Shown here: piece by piece, positions 10,161 through 21,000 of the stretch | Numbering within the stretch: the stretch's first letter is position 1 | Layout of the letters: each line of letters opens with the position of its first letter | From: Pratylenchus scribneri | Lineage: Eukaryota; Nematoda; Chromadorea; Rhabditida; Pratylenchidae | Assembly: GCA_030063045.1 (NCBI GenBank) | Contig: JAQSEB010000002.1 | Coordinates: forward strand, 3,968,001-4,032,000 | Length of the DNA stretch: 64,000 bases | Direction: 5' to 3' | Position numbers and translations under genes: made by a program | The notes under the pieces: model-generated | The model's database searches: none | Seen by the model: the letters and a program-made list of their open reading frames with translations, nothing else | What the model was told of the DNA's origin: nothing

Positions 10161-10555
10161 TACAAAAGTAGCTAATAATGCAAGAATATAAGTTAAGTAC
10201 TCGATTGTATCTAATAATATAACTAAATAATAATTTTATTTTTTTAAAAATTCCAAAACTGCGAAAATTTTTGCCAATAATGGCCGCGCAGCGAAAAATT
10301 AGATCAAAAAATGGCCGCGCAGCGAAAAATTTTGAAGAAAAATGACCCATTTGGGGAAAATTTTAACAAAAAATCAAAAGGGGGCATTTGGGGGGCAACT
10401 CGGCTCGGGGGGCACAAAAGGGGGCAAAATCTCAAAAAGGGGGCAAATGCCCCCCGTAGGGGTACATTCTGAGATCCCTGATTTAATATCAATTTCAAAA
10501 ATATTATGTTTAATCAAATTAAAAATTTTATCACCAAAATTATCAATATTCATTA
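10161..10555. other. SF3A2 upstream region carrying a hAT-related repeat fragment
   Basis: It begins with the SF3A2 5' flank. On the minus strand a TTATTAG acceptor-like site lies about 12 bp before the ATG and could be a trans-splice site. From about 10255 to 10482 there are two copies of TGGCCGCGCAGCGAAAAATT and G-rich blocks (GGGGGCATTTGGGGGGCAAC). Reverse complemented, this matches the interior of the hAT MITE at 2489-2840 (TTTTTCGCTGCGCGGCCATT). The right end, reverse complemented, reads CAGGGATCTCAGAATGTACC, a plausible hAT terminus, but I found no matching left end. From 10483 to 10555 the DNA resembles intron 1 of the F-box-like gene at 12556. Confidence 0.6.
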
Positions 10556-11579
10556 CCCCTCGGTCACAGTGAGGCGTTTTCCGCTCACCGCGACGGAATA
10601 CCTATGTCACATTAACAGCGGAAAACGCCGAACTTTTTTCGGTCGAACGGAAAAACGCATTCCGCCGCGTTTTCGCTATTGACCACCCCAGCAGAAACGC
10701 CGAGCGTTTTCGGTCGAACGGAAAAAAGCTCTCCGCCGAGCGTTTTTTTATTGTGACCATTCTAGCGGATTGAGACAGCGGAAAAACGCCCGACGTTTTT
10801 CCGCCGATCGGGTTTTCCGCTGATGCTGGTCACAGTGGAGCGATTTTGGCCTTTTTTTCCGTCGAACCGAAAACGCCGGCAATTCAAATAATTTGAATTT
10901 TTCCGTCCTCCGCCGAGCGGAATTCCTTGTATTTTGCCCAAAAACCCTCGACTAGACATTTTTAAAAATAAATAAAAAATATTAAAAAATTTTATAAGCT
11001 TTCCAAATCAATTCCATCCTATGTAAAAAACTCTGCTCTTTTCAATGATATAAGAATTTATTTATTTGGATGAGGAAAAACATTATTATGAAGATGCAAA
11101 ATATAAATCATATAAATTTTTTATATTTTCATTTGATTTTTATATCATTAAAAAGAGGAAATTTTTCTGAATAAGGTGTACCTGATTTTAGATTTTTATT
11201 AAATTTTTGAAATTTTAAAATAATTTTCAAAAATAAATTTAATTTTTAATTGAAAGAGCGGAAAAACTCTCAAATTTTATTGTGACCACCTCGGCGTTTT
11301 GGGACGACGGAATTGCATTCGATTTCCGCTCGGCGTTTTCCTAAAAATCTGAGTGGTCACATTCAGCGGAATTTTTGATTCCGTCGCCGACAAAAAATTC
11401 CGTCCTATTTTGTGGTCACAATGATTTAGGAGGAAACTGGTCATGTGACCACAAAATAGGACGGAATTTTTTGTCGGCGACGGAATCAAAAATTCCGCTG
11501 AATGTGACCACAACTCGGCGGAAGGCCAAAACGTTTTCCGTTCTCCTCGGCGTCCTTCCGCCTCACTGTGACCGAGGGG
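10556..11579. mobile_element. 1,024-bp TIR element with TTA target duplication (PIF/Harbinger-like MITE)
   Basis: The first 21 bp (10556-10576, beginning CCCCTCGGTCACAGTGAGGC) are the exact reverse complement of the last 21 (11559-11579). TTA flanks both sides (10553-10555 and 11580-11582), which fits the TWA target sites of PIF/Harbinger elements; that assignment is inference. The inside is a mosaic of related motifs in both orientations: GGTCACAGTG, TGTGACCA, GCGGAAAACGCC and TTTCGGTCGAACGGAAAA. It also holds a perfect 68-bp palindrome (11353-11511). No transposase is encoded. Motifs resembling the terminal repeat recur inside (near 10826 and 11280), suggesting nested copies. It is GC-richer than its surroundings. 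Confidence 0.75.
11353..11511. repeat. perfect 68-bp inverted repeat with 23-bp loop
   Basis: Bases 11353-11420 and 11444-11511 are exact reverse complements over all 68 positions, separated by 23 bp (11421-11443). The arms start GTGGTCACATTCAGCGG and end at the loop with CTATTTTGTGGTCACA. The arms show no mismatches, so the structure is young or kept uniform by gene conversion. As RNA it would form a hairpin stem of 68 bp. Confidence 0.95.
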
Positions 11580-11601
11580 TTATTAAATTTCAATTAAATT
11601 T

Positions 11602-12260
11602 TCCAGTCAAAAGGTTATGTCGATTTTTTGATCAGCTATATTTCGCATACAAAGTAAAATAACTATTAAATTTAAAACAAAATTTTTGAATTTTAGCCAT
11701 CCAGAGGATTTACTCGAATCAATCGACGTGAATTTGGACTGTTCTTCATCATTAATTGAGAAATTTTGGACAATTTTCTACAAAGGAATACCAAGAGGTA
11801 TTATAAATAATTATAATTAATTTTATTGATTGATTTTTTATTAAGTTGTATCAATAAATTTGGACAATACAAAGTTGCATATTCTTTCGGCAAACAATGC
11901 GGTTAATAAATCTGAATTCACTTTGGCAAATATTCCAACCAATGGTGCCTACATGTTCGATATTGAAGTGCAATTCGGAAAAGAAGGACCCAAACAAATT
12001 GCTGGAATTAAAATCCAAAAACGAAAGGTAAAAATGAAAAAAACTATTTATTTGATCAGAAAAATACTTTTATATTTCCAATAAAAAAACACCAAAATAC
12101 TTATTAAAATTTGACTATAAAATTAATATTAAAGAATGATGGCGACATTGTTGAATTGAAATGCGAGGATCAAATTGGTTTTGGGAAGAAGACAAAAGCG
12201 GAAAATGATAATGATGATGAGAATGGGCCAACACATTCTGGCAAAATTATGAAGCAATAA
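11602..12260 (+). pseudogene. 5'-truncated copy of the F-box-like gene downstream
   Basis: Matches the 3' half of the gene at 12556-14860. Segments: about 11607-11653 (end of exon 4, YVDFLISYISHTK), 11697-11797, 11846-12027 (SEFTLANIPTNGAYMFDIEV, continuing as the paralogue's exon 6) and 12135-12260 (ending at TAA, with ENDNDDENGPTHSGK). All splice sites and frames of this part survive. Exons 1-3 and most of exon 4 are missing. Homology starts about 20 bp right of the transposable element ending at 11579. Exon 6 is 42 nt shorter than its paralogue's, an in-frame difference. It is either a gene fragment or the start of a new, shorter gene. No upstream ATG in frame with a promoter is apparent. 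Confidence 0.72.
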
Positions 12261-12555
12261 TTGGATGAAGGATACGGGTATTATTTGACCATTCCAAATT
12301 CCGATGATGAATTTAAAATAAAATTGATTTGATGCTTTATTACTATTTATTTTCCATTATAATCTCATTTACTTTGACTCAGATTGGATTTTATTTATTG
12401 ATAAAATTATGCCAATTTATTTGATGTGAAATATTAATTTTAAAATTTGTTGAAGCCATTCAATGTCAATTATATTATTTTATTGATTTAACAATATTTT
12501 ATAATATAATTTTCAGACACATCTACGTAATCAATCAATCAATCAAATTTGAAAT
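12261..12555 (+). promoter_or_regulatory. upstream region of the intact F-box-like gene with trans-splice-type acceptor
   Basis: The first part (to about 12430) is 3' flank of the truncated copy and aligns with 14861-15013 behind the intact gene. The remainder is AT-rich. ATATAATTTTCAG ends at 12516, 39 bp before the ATG at 12556, a good candidate spliced-leader acceptor or 5'UTR intron end. CAATCAATCAATCAAA follows. Confidence 0.45.
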
Positions 12556-14860
12556 ATGACAACATTAAGTCGACCATTGCCTCTTGAATTGCACGAAGAA
12601 ATTCATAAATGCCTGCCATTGCCAAATGCAATCCATGTTTTGGTGAATATTTCATCCCGCGCATTTGTGGACATTAATAAGCCCAGAATGCTTCGCAATG
12701 TTCAACAACTCAAAACGGTTTAAAAATTAATTTAATATCAATTTCAAAAAACAATAGAGTCAGGCGACGGGCCGGGCCCGGAAAAAACCGGCTTTTTTGG
12801 ACATTTTTTTATATGTGCCCGGAACCCGACCCGGCAATTTTTTCGTAATTTTCCGAAAAACGGCCAAAACCGACTCTTTTTGCCGGGTCCGGGTAATTTT
12901 TTCTGAAAAAAACTCGGAACCGGAAATTTTGGAAAACCGGACTCTAGTTTTTAATCAAATAATCGATCAAAATTATTAATAAATTAAATTGGGCATTTGA
13001 AAATAAAAATTCTATAATAAAAAATTTGATCATTTTTCAGTCTTTGAATGAATATATTGGCACATTGGTAAATGATGAAGATGCAGCAAAATTTGAAATT
13101 GATGGAGAACAATTTTTACGGATTAACACTGATTTAGAATGGAAACCACAATTGGATGTATTATTTCGTTATGGCACTTGGCTGACATCCACTCGACAAT
13201 TTTTGATAGCGGATGATAACAACATCATCAGAGGAATGCCCAAAAATTTCGTGGAAGAATTGCTTCTTCATATGACATATTCACGGTATTATAATAAAAA
13301 TTCAATCTAAATTAGATATAGTCGAATTTCTTCTAAATTTTGACCTTTAATTTTTGTTTCGATTAATTAGTTTAAGGATTAATTCTTTTTCACTTAACAT
13401 ATTTTAATTTATGCACACAAATAATTTCAGTTCGCCGCAATGGATGCTTAAACTTGTGGGAATGGAATTCGGGAGAGACGAACTTCCAATTCCAACATCT
13501 TTAAAGCAATTATTAAACAAGAAGGAACAATATCAAATTGGGCGCCGATTTTTATTCGAATCAATTCAATTGGAAACCGACAATGGACAAATTTTGCACA
13601 TTTTTGATGTAGAATATGTAGAATACTCGCATTTTGATGAATTGACATTGTATGTGATGAACAAAACGGATGGGAACAATTGGTTTAGAATTATTTTTGA
13701 AATCGATTCGGCGAAGGAATTCATTCTATATTTGGGATTCTCAAAATGGAACATGCAGGTTAAATATTAAATTATATGAATAATTCCTTCCAATGAAGGA
13801 AAAATGATCTAGTCAAGACCCATTAATATTAAAAAATTGTTTGCTTATACAGAATTAAACAATAAAAATTATTATCAAAAAATGCGTCTTGACAAGATCC
13901 ATCAATTGGGGGTATGGAATAAGATTTAAGAATAAAAAAATTATCGCTGATTAAATAATTTTATTGCAGTCTTTTGATGTTGCAAATTTTGTAATAGAAG
14001 AATGGAGCCATTACTCCATGAATGGCAAAGAAATCGAAGAAAATGGCAACAAATTGGAGGCAAAAAGTGACATTAATTGGGACCACAATTTGGACATAAT
14101 TCTGCGTCGTGGTGCCGGATTTAGCCAATTTCGACACTTCACAATGAAGCAATATGTTCTTAAATGGCATCCAGATGATTATGTCGATTTTCTGATCAGC
14201 TCCATATCCAATACAAAGTAAAGAATTTATTAAATTATAAAATGATTTTTTGATTTTTATTTTTAGACAGCCGGAGGATTTTCTCGAATCAATCGATATC
14301 AATTTGGAAGACGATCGCTCTCTTACAATCCACAAAATTTGGAAATATTATCACGAAGACATTGAAGAAGGTACAAAAATTGATACTTTTAATTGATGAA
14401 TTCTTTAAATTAAGGTTTTGACAAGAAAAAATTCCTCATTTTATCGGCAAAGACAACGAAATCGAAAAAGGGATGTTTGAAAAGTGCTTTCGATGGTCCA
14501 ACACTGTCTATGGAATATGCATTGGAATTCACTTTGGCCAATATTCCAACCAATGGTGCCTACGTATTCGATGTTGATGTGCAATTCGGAAAAGAAGGAC
14601 CCAAACAAATTGCTGGAATTAAAATCCAGAAACGAAAGGTAAAATTATTAAGATTGTTTATTTGATCAGAAAAATACTTTTATATTTCCAAATAAAAAAA
14701 ACACCTAAATATTTATTTAAAAAATGAATTAAAGAATGGAAGCGACATTGTTGAATTGAAATGCGAGGATCAAATTGGTTTGGGAAAGAAGACAAAAGCG
14801 GAAAATGATAATGATGATGAGAATGGGCCAACACATTCTGGCAAATTAATGAAGCAATAA
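12556..14860 (+). CDS. F-box-like protein with two tandem copies of a ~190-residue domain, function unknown
   Basis: Exons: 12556-12717, 13041-13285, 13431-13758, 13970-14217, 14267-14370, 14415-14638, 14735-14860. They total 1,437 nt, 478 aa, and all phases close. Residues about 7-50 (LPLELHEEIHKCLPLPNAI...LVNISSRAFVDINKPRML) resemble an F-box, which would link to SKP1 in a ubiquitin ligase; this is inferred from pattern only. Two repeats follow. In repeat 1, LDVLFRYGTWLTSTRQFLI and FVEELLLHM align with LDIILRRGAGFSQFRHFTM and YVDFLISSI in repeat 2. Exon 3 (328 nt) equals exons 5+6 (104+224 = 328 nt), and both repeats begin at phase-0 acceptors followed by TCTTT. The C-terminal tail is acidic (ENDNDDENGPTHSGK). 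No signal peptide or transmembrane segment. A truncated paralogue lies just upstream, so this is a locally expanding family. I do not recognise a named domain for the repeats. Confidence 0.85.
12755..12946. mobile_element. GC-rich candidate MITE in intron 1 of the F-box-like gene
   Basis: A GC-rich island of 192 bp in an AT-rich intron. It starts TAGAGTC and ends GACTCTA. Inside are repeated GGCCGGGCCCGG, ACCCGACCCGGC and GCCGGGTCCGGG motifs with AAAAACCGG spacers, giving strong self-complementarity. DNA at 10483-10555 resembles the intron on both sides without this block, as an empty site would. Family unknown. Confidence 0.5.
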
Positions 14861-15013
14861 TTGGATGAAGGATGACGCGGGTATTATAATTGACCATTCC
14901 GCCCGATGAATTTAAAATTGATCTGATGCTTTAATGCTATTTATTTTCCATCATCTCATTTATTTGACACACATATTGGATTTTATTTATTGATAAAATT
15001 ATGTCATTTTATT
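14861..15013. other. 3' flank of the F-box-like gene up to the satellite junction
   Basis: AT-rich DNA that aligns with the flank behind the truncated paralogue (12261-12430), including TTGGATTTTATTTATTGATAAAATTATG. Homology stops where the satellite begins. I see no gene here. Confidence 0.7.
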
Positions 15014-18000
15014 TTAATTAATTGACCCAATAAGTTACTTAGAAATTTCAAAATAAATTTTTTTTAGCCCAGATAAGATTCTTATTCCCTAAGGATATTA
15101 ATTAATTAATTAACCCTTTAAGTTACCTAGAAATTTCAAAATAAATTTTTTTTAGCCTAGATAAGATTCTTATTCCCTAAGGATATTAATTAATTGACCC
15201 AATAAGTTACTTAGAAATTTCAAAATAAATTTTTTTTAGCCTAGATAAGATTCTTATTCCCTAAGGATATTAATTAATTAATTAACCCTTTAAGTTACCT
15301 AGAAATTTCAAAATAAATTTTTTTTAGCCTAGATAAGATTCTTATTCCCTGAGGATATTAATTAATTAACCCTAAGATATTCCTAGAAATTTCAAAATAA
15401 ATTTTTTTAGCCTAGATAAAATTCTTATTCCCTAAGGATATTAATTAATTAACCCTAAGATATTCCTAGAAATTTCAAAATAAATTTTTTTAGCCTAGAT
15501 AAGATTCTTATTCCCTAAGGATATTAATTAATTAACCCTTTAAGTTACCTAGAAATTTCAAAATAAATTTTTTTAGCCTAGATAAAATTCTTATTCCCTA
15601 AGGATATTAATTAATTAACCCTAAGATATTCCTAGAAATTTCAAAATAAATTTTTTTAGCCTAGATAAGATTCTTATTCCCTAAGGATATTAATTAATTA
15701 ACCCTTTAAGTTACCTAGAAATTTCAAAATAAATTTTTTTTAGCCTAGATAAAATTCTTATTCCCTAAGGATATTAATTAATTAACCCTAAGATATTCCT
15801 AGAAATTTCAAAATAAATTTTTTTAGCCTAGATAAGATTCTTATTCCCTAAGGATATTAATTAATTGACCCTAAGATATTCCTAGAAATTTCAAAATAAA
15901 TTTTTTTAGCCTAGATAAGATTCTTATTCCCTAAGGATATTAATTAATTGACCCTAAGATATTCCTAGAAATTTCAAAATAAATTTTTTTAGCCTAGATA
16001 AGATTCTTATTCCCTAAGGATATTAATTAATTAACCCTAAGATATTCCTAGAAATTTCAAAATAAATTTTTTTAGCCTAGATAAGATTCTTATTCCCTAA
16101 GGATATTAATTAATTAACCCTAAGATATTCCTAGAAATTTCAAAATAAATTTTTTTAGCCTAGATAAAATTCTTATTCCCTAAGGATATTAATTAATTAA
16201 CCCTAAGATATTCCTAGAAATTTCAAAATAAATTTTTTTAGCCTAGATAAAATTCTTATTCCCTAAGGATATTAATTAATTAACCCTTTAAATTACCTAG
16301 AAATTTCAAAATAAATTTTTTTAGCCTAGATAAGATTCTTATTCCCTAAGGATATTAATTAATTAACCCTTTAAGTTACCTAGAAATTTCAAAATAAATT
16401 TTTTTAGCCTAGATAAAATTCTTATTCCCTAAGGATATTAATTAATTAACCCTTTAAATTACCTAGAAATTTCAAAATAAATTTTTTTAGCCTAGATAAG
16501 ATTCTTATTCCCTAAGGATATTAATTAATTAACCCTAAGATATTCCTAGAAATTTCAAAATAAATTTTTTTAGCCTAGATAAAATTCTTATTCCCTAAGG
16601 ATATTAATTAATTAACCCTAAGATATTCCTAGAAATTTCAAAATAAATTTTTTTAGCCTAGATAAGATTCTTATTCCCTAAGGATATTAATTAATTAACC
16701 CTAAGATATTCCTAGAAATTTCAAAATAAATTTTTTTAGCCTAGATAAAATTCTTATTCCCTAAGGATATTAATTAATTAACCCTAAGATATTCCTAGAA
16801 ATTTCAAAATAAATTTTTTTAGCCTAGATAAAATTCTTATTCCCTAAGGATATTAATTAATTAACCCTTTAAATTACCTAGAAATTTCAAAATAAATTTT
16901 TTTAGCCTAGATAAAATTCTTATTCCCTAAGGATATTAATTAATTAACCCTTTAAATTACCTAGAAATTTCAAAATAAATTTTTTTAGCCTAGATAAGAT
17001 TCTTATTCCCTAAGGATATTAATTAATTAACCCTTTAAATTACCTAGAAATTTCAAAATAAATTTTTTTAGCCTAGATAAAATTCTTATTCCCTAAGGAT
17101 ATTAATTAATTAACCCTTTAAATTACCTAGAAATTTCAAAATAAATTTTTTTAGCCTAGATAAAATTCTTATTCCCTAAGGATATTAATTAATTAACCCT
17201 TTAAATTACCTAGAAATTTCAAAATAAATTTTTTTAGCCTAGATAAAATTCTTATTCCCTAAGGATATTAATTAATTAACCCTTTAAATTACCTAGAAAT
17301 TTCAAAATAAATTTTTTTAGCCTAGATAAGATTCTTATTCCCTAAGGATATTAATTAATTAACCCTTTAAATTACCTAGAAATTTCAAAATAAATTTTTT
17401 TAGCCTAGATAAGATTCTTATTCCCTAAGGATATTAATTAATTAACCCTAAGATATTCCTAGAAATTTCAAAATAAATTTTTTTAGCCTAGATAAAATTC
17501 TTATTCCCTAAGGATATTAATTAATTAACCCTAAGATATTCCTAGAAATTTCAAAATAAATTTTTTTAGCCTAGATAAGATTCTTATTCCCTAAGGATAT
17601 TAATTAATTAACCCTAAGATATTCCTAGAAATTTCAAAATAAATTTTTTTAGCCTAGATAAAATTCTTATTCCCTAAGGATATTAATTAATTAACCCTAA
17701 GATATTCCTAGAAATTTCAAAATAAATTTTTTTAGCCTAGATAAAATTCTTATTCCCTAAGGATATTAATTAATTAACCCTTTAAATTACCTAGAAATTT
17801 CAAAATAAATTTTTTTAGCCTAGATAAGATTCTTATTCCCTAAGGATATTAATTAATTAACCCTTTAAGTTACCTAGAAATTTCAAAATAAATTTTTTTA
17901 GCCTAGATAAAATTCTTATTCCCTAAGGATATTAATTAATTAACCCTTTAAATTACCTAGAAATTTCAAAATAAATTTTTTTAGCCTAGATAAAATTCTT

Positions 18001-21000
18001 ATTCCCTAAGGATATTAATTAATTAACCCTTTAAATTACCTAGAAATTTCAAAATAAATTTTTTTAGCCTAGATAAGATTCTTATTCCCTAAGGATATTA
18101 ATTAATTAACCCTAAGATATTCCTAGAAATTTCAAAATAAATTTTTTTAGCCTAGATAAAATTCTTATTCCCTAAGGATATTAATTAATTAACCCTTTAA
18201 ATTACCTAGAAATTTCAAAATAAATTTTTTTAGCCTAGATAAAATTCTTATTCCCTAAGGATATTAATTAATTAACCCTTTAAATTACCTAGAAATTTCA
18301 AAATAAATTTTTTTAGCCTAGATAAAATTCTTATTCCCTAAGGATATTAATTAATTAACCCTAAGATATTCCTAGAAATTTCAAAATAAATTTTTTTAGC
18401 CTAGATAAAATTCTTATTCCCTAAGGATATTAATTAATTAATCCTTTAAATTACCTAGAAATTTCAAAATAAATTTTTTTAGCCTAGATAAGATTCTTAT
18501 TCCCTAAGGATATTAATTAATTAACCCTAAGATATTCCTAGAAATTTCAAAATAAATTTTTTTAGCCTAGATAAAATTCTTATTCCCTAAGGATATTAAT
18601 TAATTAACCCTAAGATATTCCTAGAAATTTCAAAATAAATTTTTTTAGCCTAGATAAGATTCTTATTCCCTAAGGATATTAATTAATTAACCCTAAGATA
18701 TTCCTAGAAATTTCAAAATAAATTTTTTTAGCCTAGATAAGATTCTTATTCCCTAAGGATATTAATTAATTAACCCTAAGATATTCCTAGAAATTTCAAA
18801 ATAAATTTTTTTAGCCTAGATAAAATTCTTATTCCCTAAGGATATTAATTAATTAACCCTAAGATATTCCTAGAAATTTCAAAATAAATTTTTTTAGCCT
18901 AGATAAAATTCTTATTCCCTAAGGATATTAATTAATTAACCCTAAGATATTCCTAGAAATTTCAAAATAAATTTTTTTAGCCTAGATAAGATTCTTATTC
19001 CCTAAGGATATTAATTAATTAACCCTAAGATATTCCTAGAAATTTCAAAATAAATTTTTTTAGCCTAGATAAGATTCTTATTCCCTAAGGATATTAATTA
19101 ATTAACCCTAAGATATTCCTAGAAATTTCAAAATAAATTTTTTTAGCCTAGATAAGATTCTTATTCCCTAAGGATATTAATTAATTAACCCTAAGATATT
19201 CCTAGAAATTTCAAAATAAATTTTTTTAGCCTAGATAAAATTCTTATTCCCTAAGGATATTAATTAATTAACCCTAAGATATTCCTAGAAATTTCAAAAT
19301 AAATTTTTTTAGCCTAGATAAGATTCTTATTCCCTAAGGATATTAATTAATTAACCCTTTAAGTTACCTAGAAATTTCAAAATAAATTTTTTTAGCCTAG
19401 ATAAGATTCTTATTCCCTAAGGATATTAATTAATTAACCCTTTAAGTTACCTAGAAATTTCAAAATAAATTTTTTTAGCCTAGATAAAATTCTTATTCCC
19501 TAAGGATATTAATTAATTAACCCTAAGATATTCCTAGAAATTTCAAAATAAATTTTTTTAGCCTAGATAAGATTCTTATTCCCTAAGGATATTAATTAAT
19601 TAACCCTAAGATATTCCTAGAAATTTCAAAATAAATTTTTTTAGCCTAGATAAAATTCTTATTCCCTAAGGATATTAATTAATTAACCCTTTAAGTTACC
19701 TAGAAATTTCAAAATAAATTTTTTTAGCCTAGATAAGATTCTTATTCCCTAAGGATATTAATTAATTAACCCTAAGATATTCCTAGAAATTTCAAAATAA
19801 ATTTTTTTAGCCTAGATAAAATTCTTATTCCCTAAGGATATTAATTAATTAACCCTTTAAGTTACCTAGAAATTTCAAAATAAATTTTTTTAGCCTAGAA
19901 AAGATTCTTATTCCCTAAGGATATTAATTAATTAACCCTTTAAGTTACCTAGAAATTTCAAAATAAATTTTTTTAGCCTAGATAAGATTCTTATTCCCTA
20001 AGGATATTAATTAATTAACCCTAAGATATTCCTAGAAATTTCAAAATAAATTTTTTTAGCCTAGATAAAATTCTTATTCCCTAAGGATATTAATTAATTA
20101 ACCCTAAGATATTCCTAGAAATTTCAAAATAAATTTTTTTAGCCTAGATAAAATTCTTATTCCCTAAGGATATTAATTAATTAACCCTTTAAGTTACCTA
20201 GAAATTTCAAAATAAATTTTTTTAGCCTAGATAAAATTCTTATTCCCTAAGGATATTAATTAATTAACCCTTTAAGTTACCTAGAAATTTCAAAATAAAT
20301 TTTTTTAGCCTAGATAAGATTCTTATTCCCTAAGGATATTAATTAATTAACCCTAAGATATTCCTAGAAATTTCAAAATAAATTTTTTTAGCCTAGATAA
20401 AATTCTTATTCCCTAAGGATATTAATTAATTAACCCTAAGATATTCCTAGAAATTTCAAAATAAATTTTTTTAGCCTAGATAAAATTCTTATTCCCTAAG
20501 GATATTAATTAATTAACCCTAAGATATTCCTAGAAATTTCAAAATAAATTTTTTTAGCCTAGATAAAATTCTTATTCCCTAAGGATATTAATTAATTAAC
20601 CCTTTAAGTTACCTAGAAATTTCAAAATAAATTTTTTTAGCCTAGATAAGATTCTTATTCCCTAAGGATATTAATTAATTAACCCTTTAAGTTACCTAGA
20701 AATTTCAAAATAAATTTTTTTAGCCTAGATAAGATTCTTATTCCCTAAGGATATTAATTAATTAACCCTTTAAGTTACCTAGAAATTTCAAAATAAATTT
20801 TTTTAGCCTAGATAAGATTCTTATTCCCTAAGGTATTAATTAATTAACCCTAAGATATTCCTAGAAATTTCAAAATAAATTTTTTTAGCCTAGATAAAAT
20901 TCTTATTCCCTAAGGATATTAATTAATTAACCCTTTAAGTTACCTAGAAATTTCAAAATAAATTTTTTTAGCCTAGAAAAGATTCTTATTCCCTAAGGAT

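Noticed and set aside
11375..11662. 95-residue frame, and 78-residue minus-strand frame at 11277-11513
   Set aside because: Both are read from the two arms of the palindrome and share the same peptide for that reason.
13448..13754. Minus-strand frames of 66 and 62 residues
   Set aside because: They are antisense shadows of exon 3 of the F-box-like gene.
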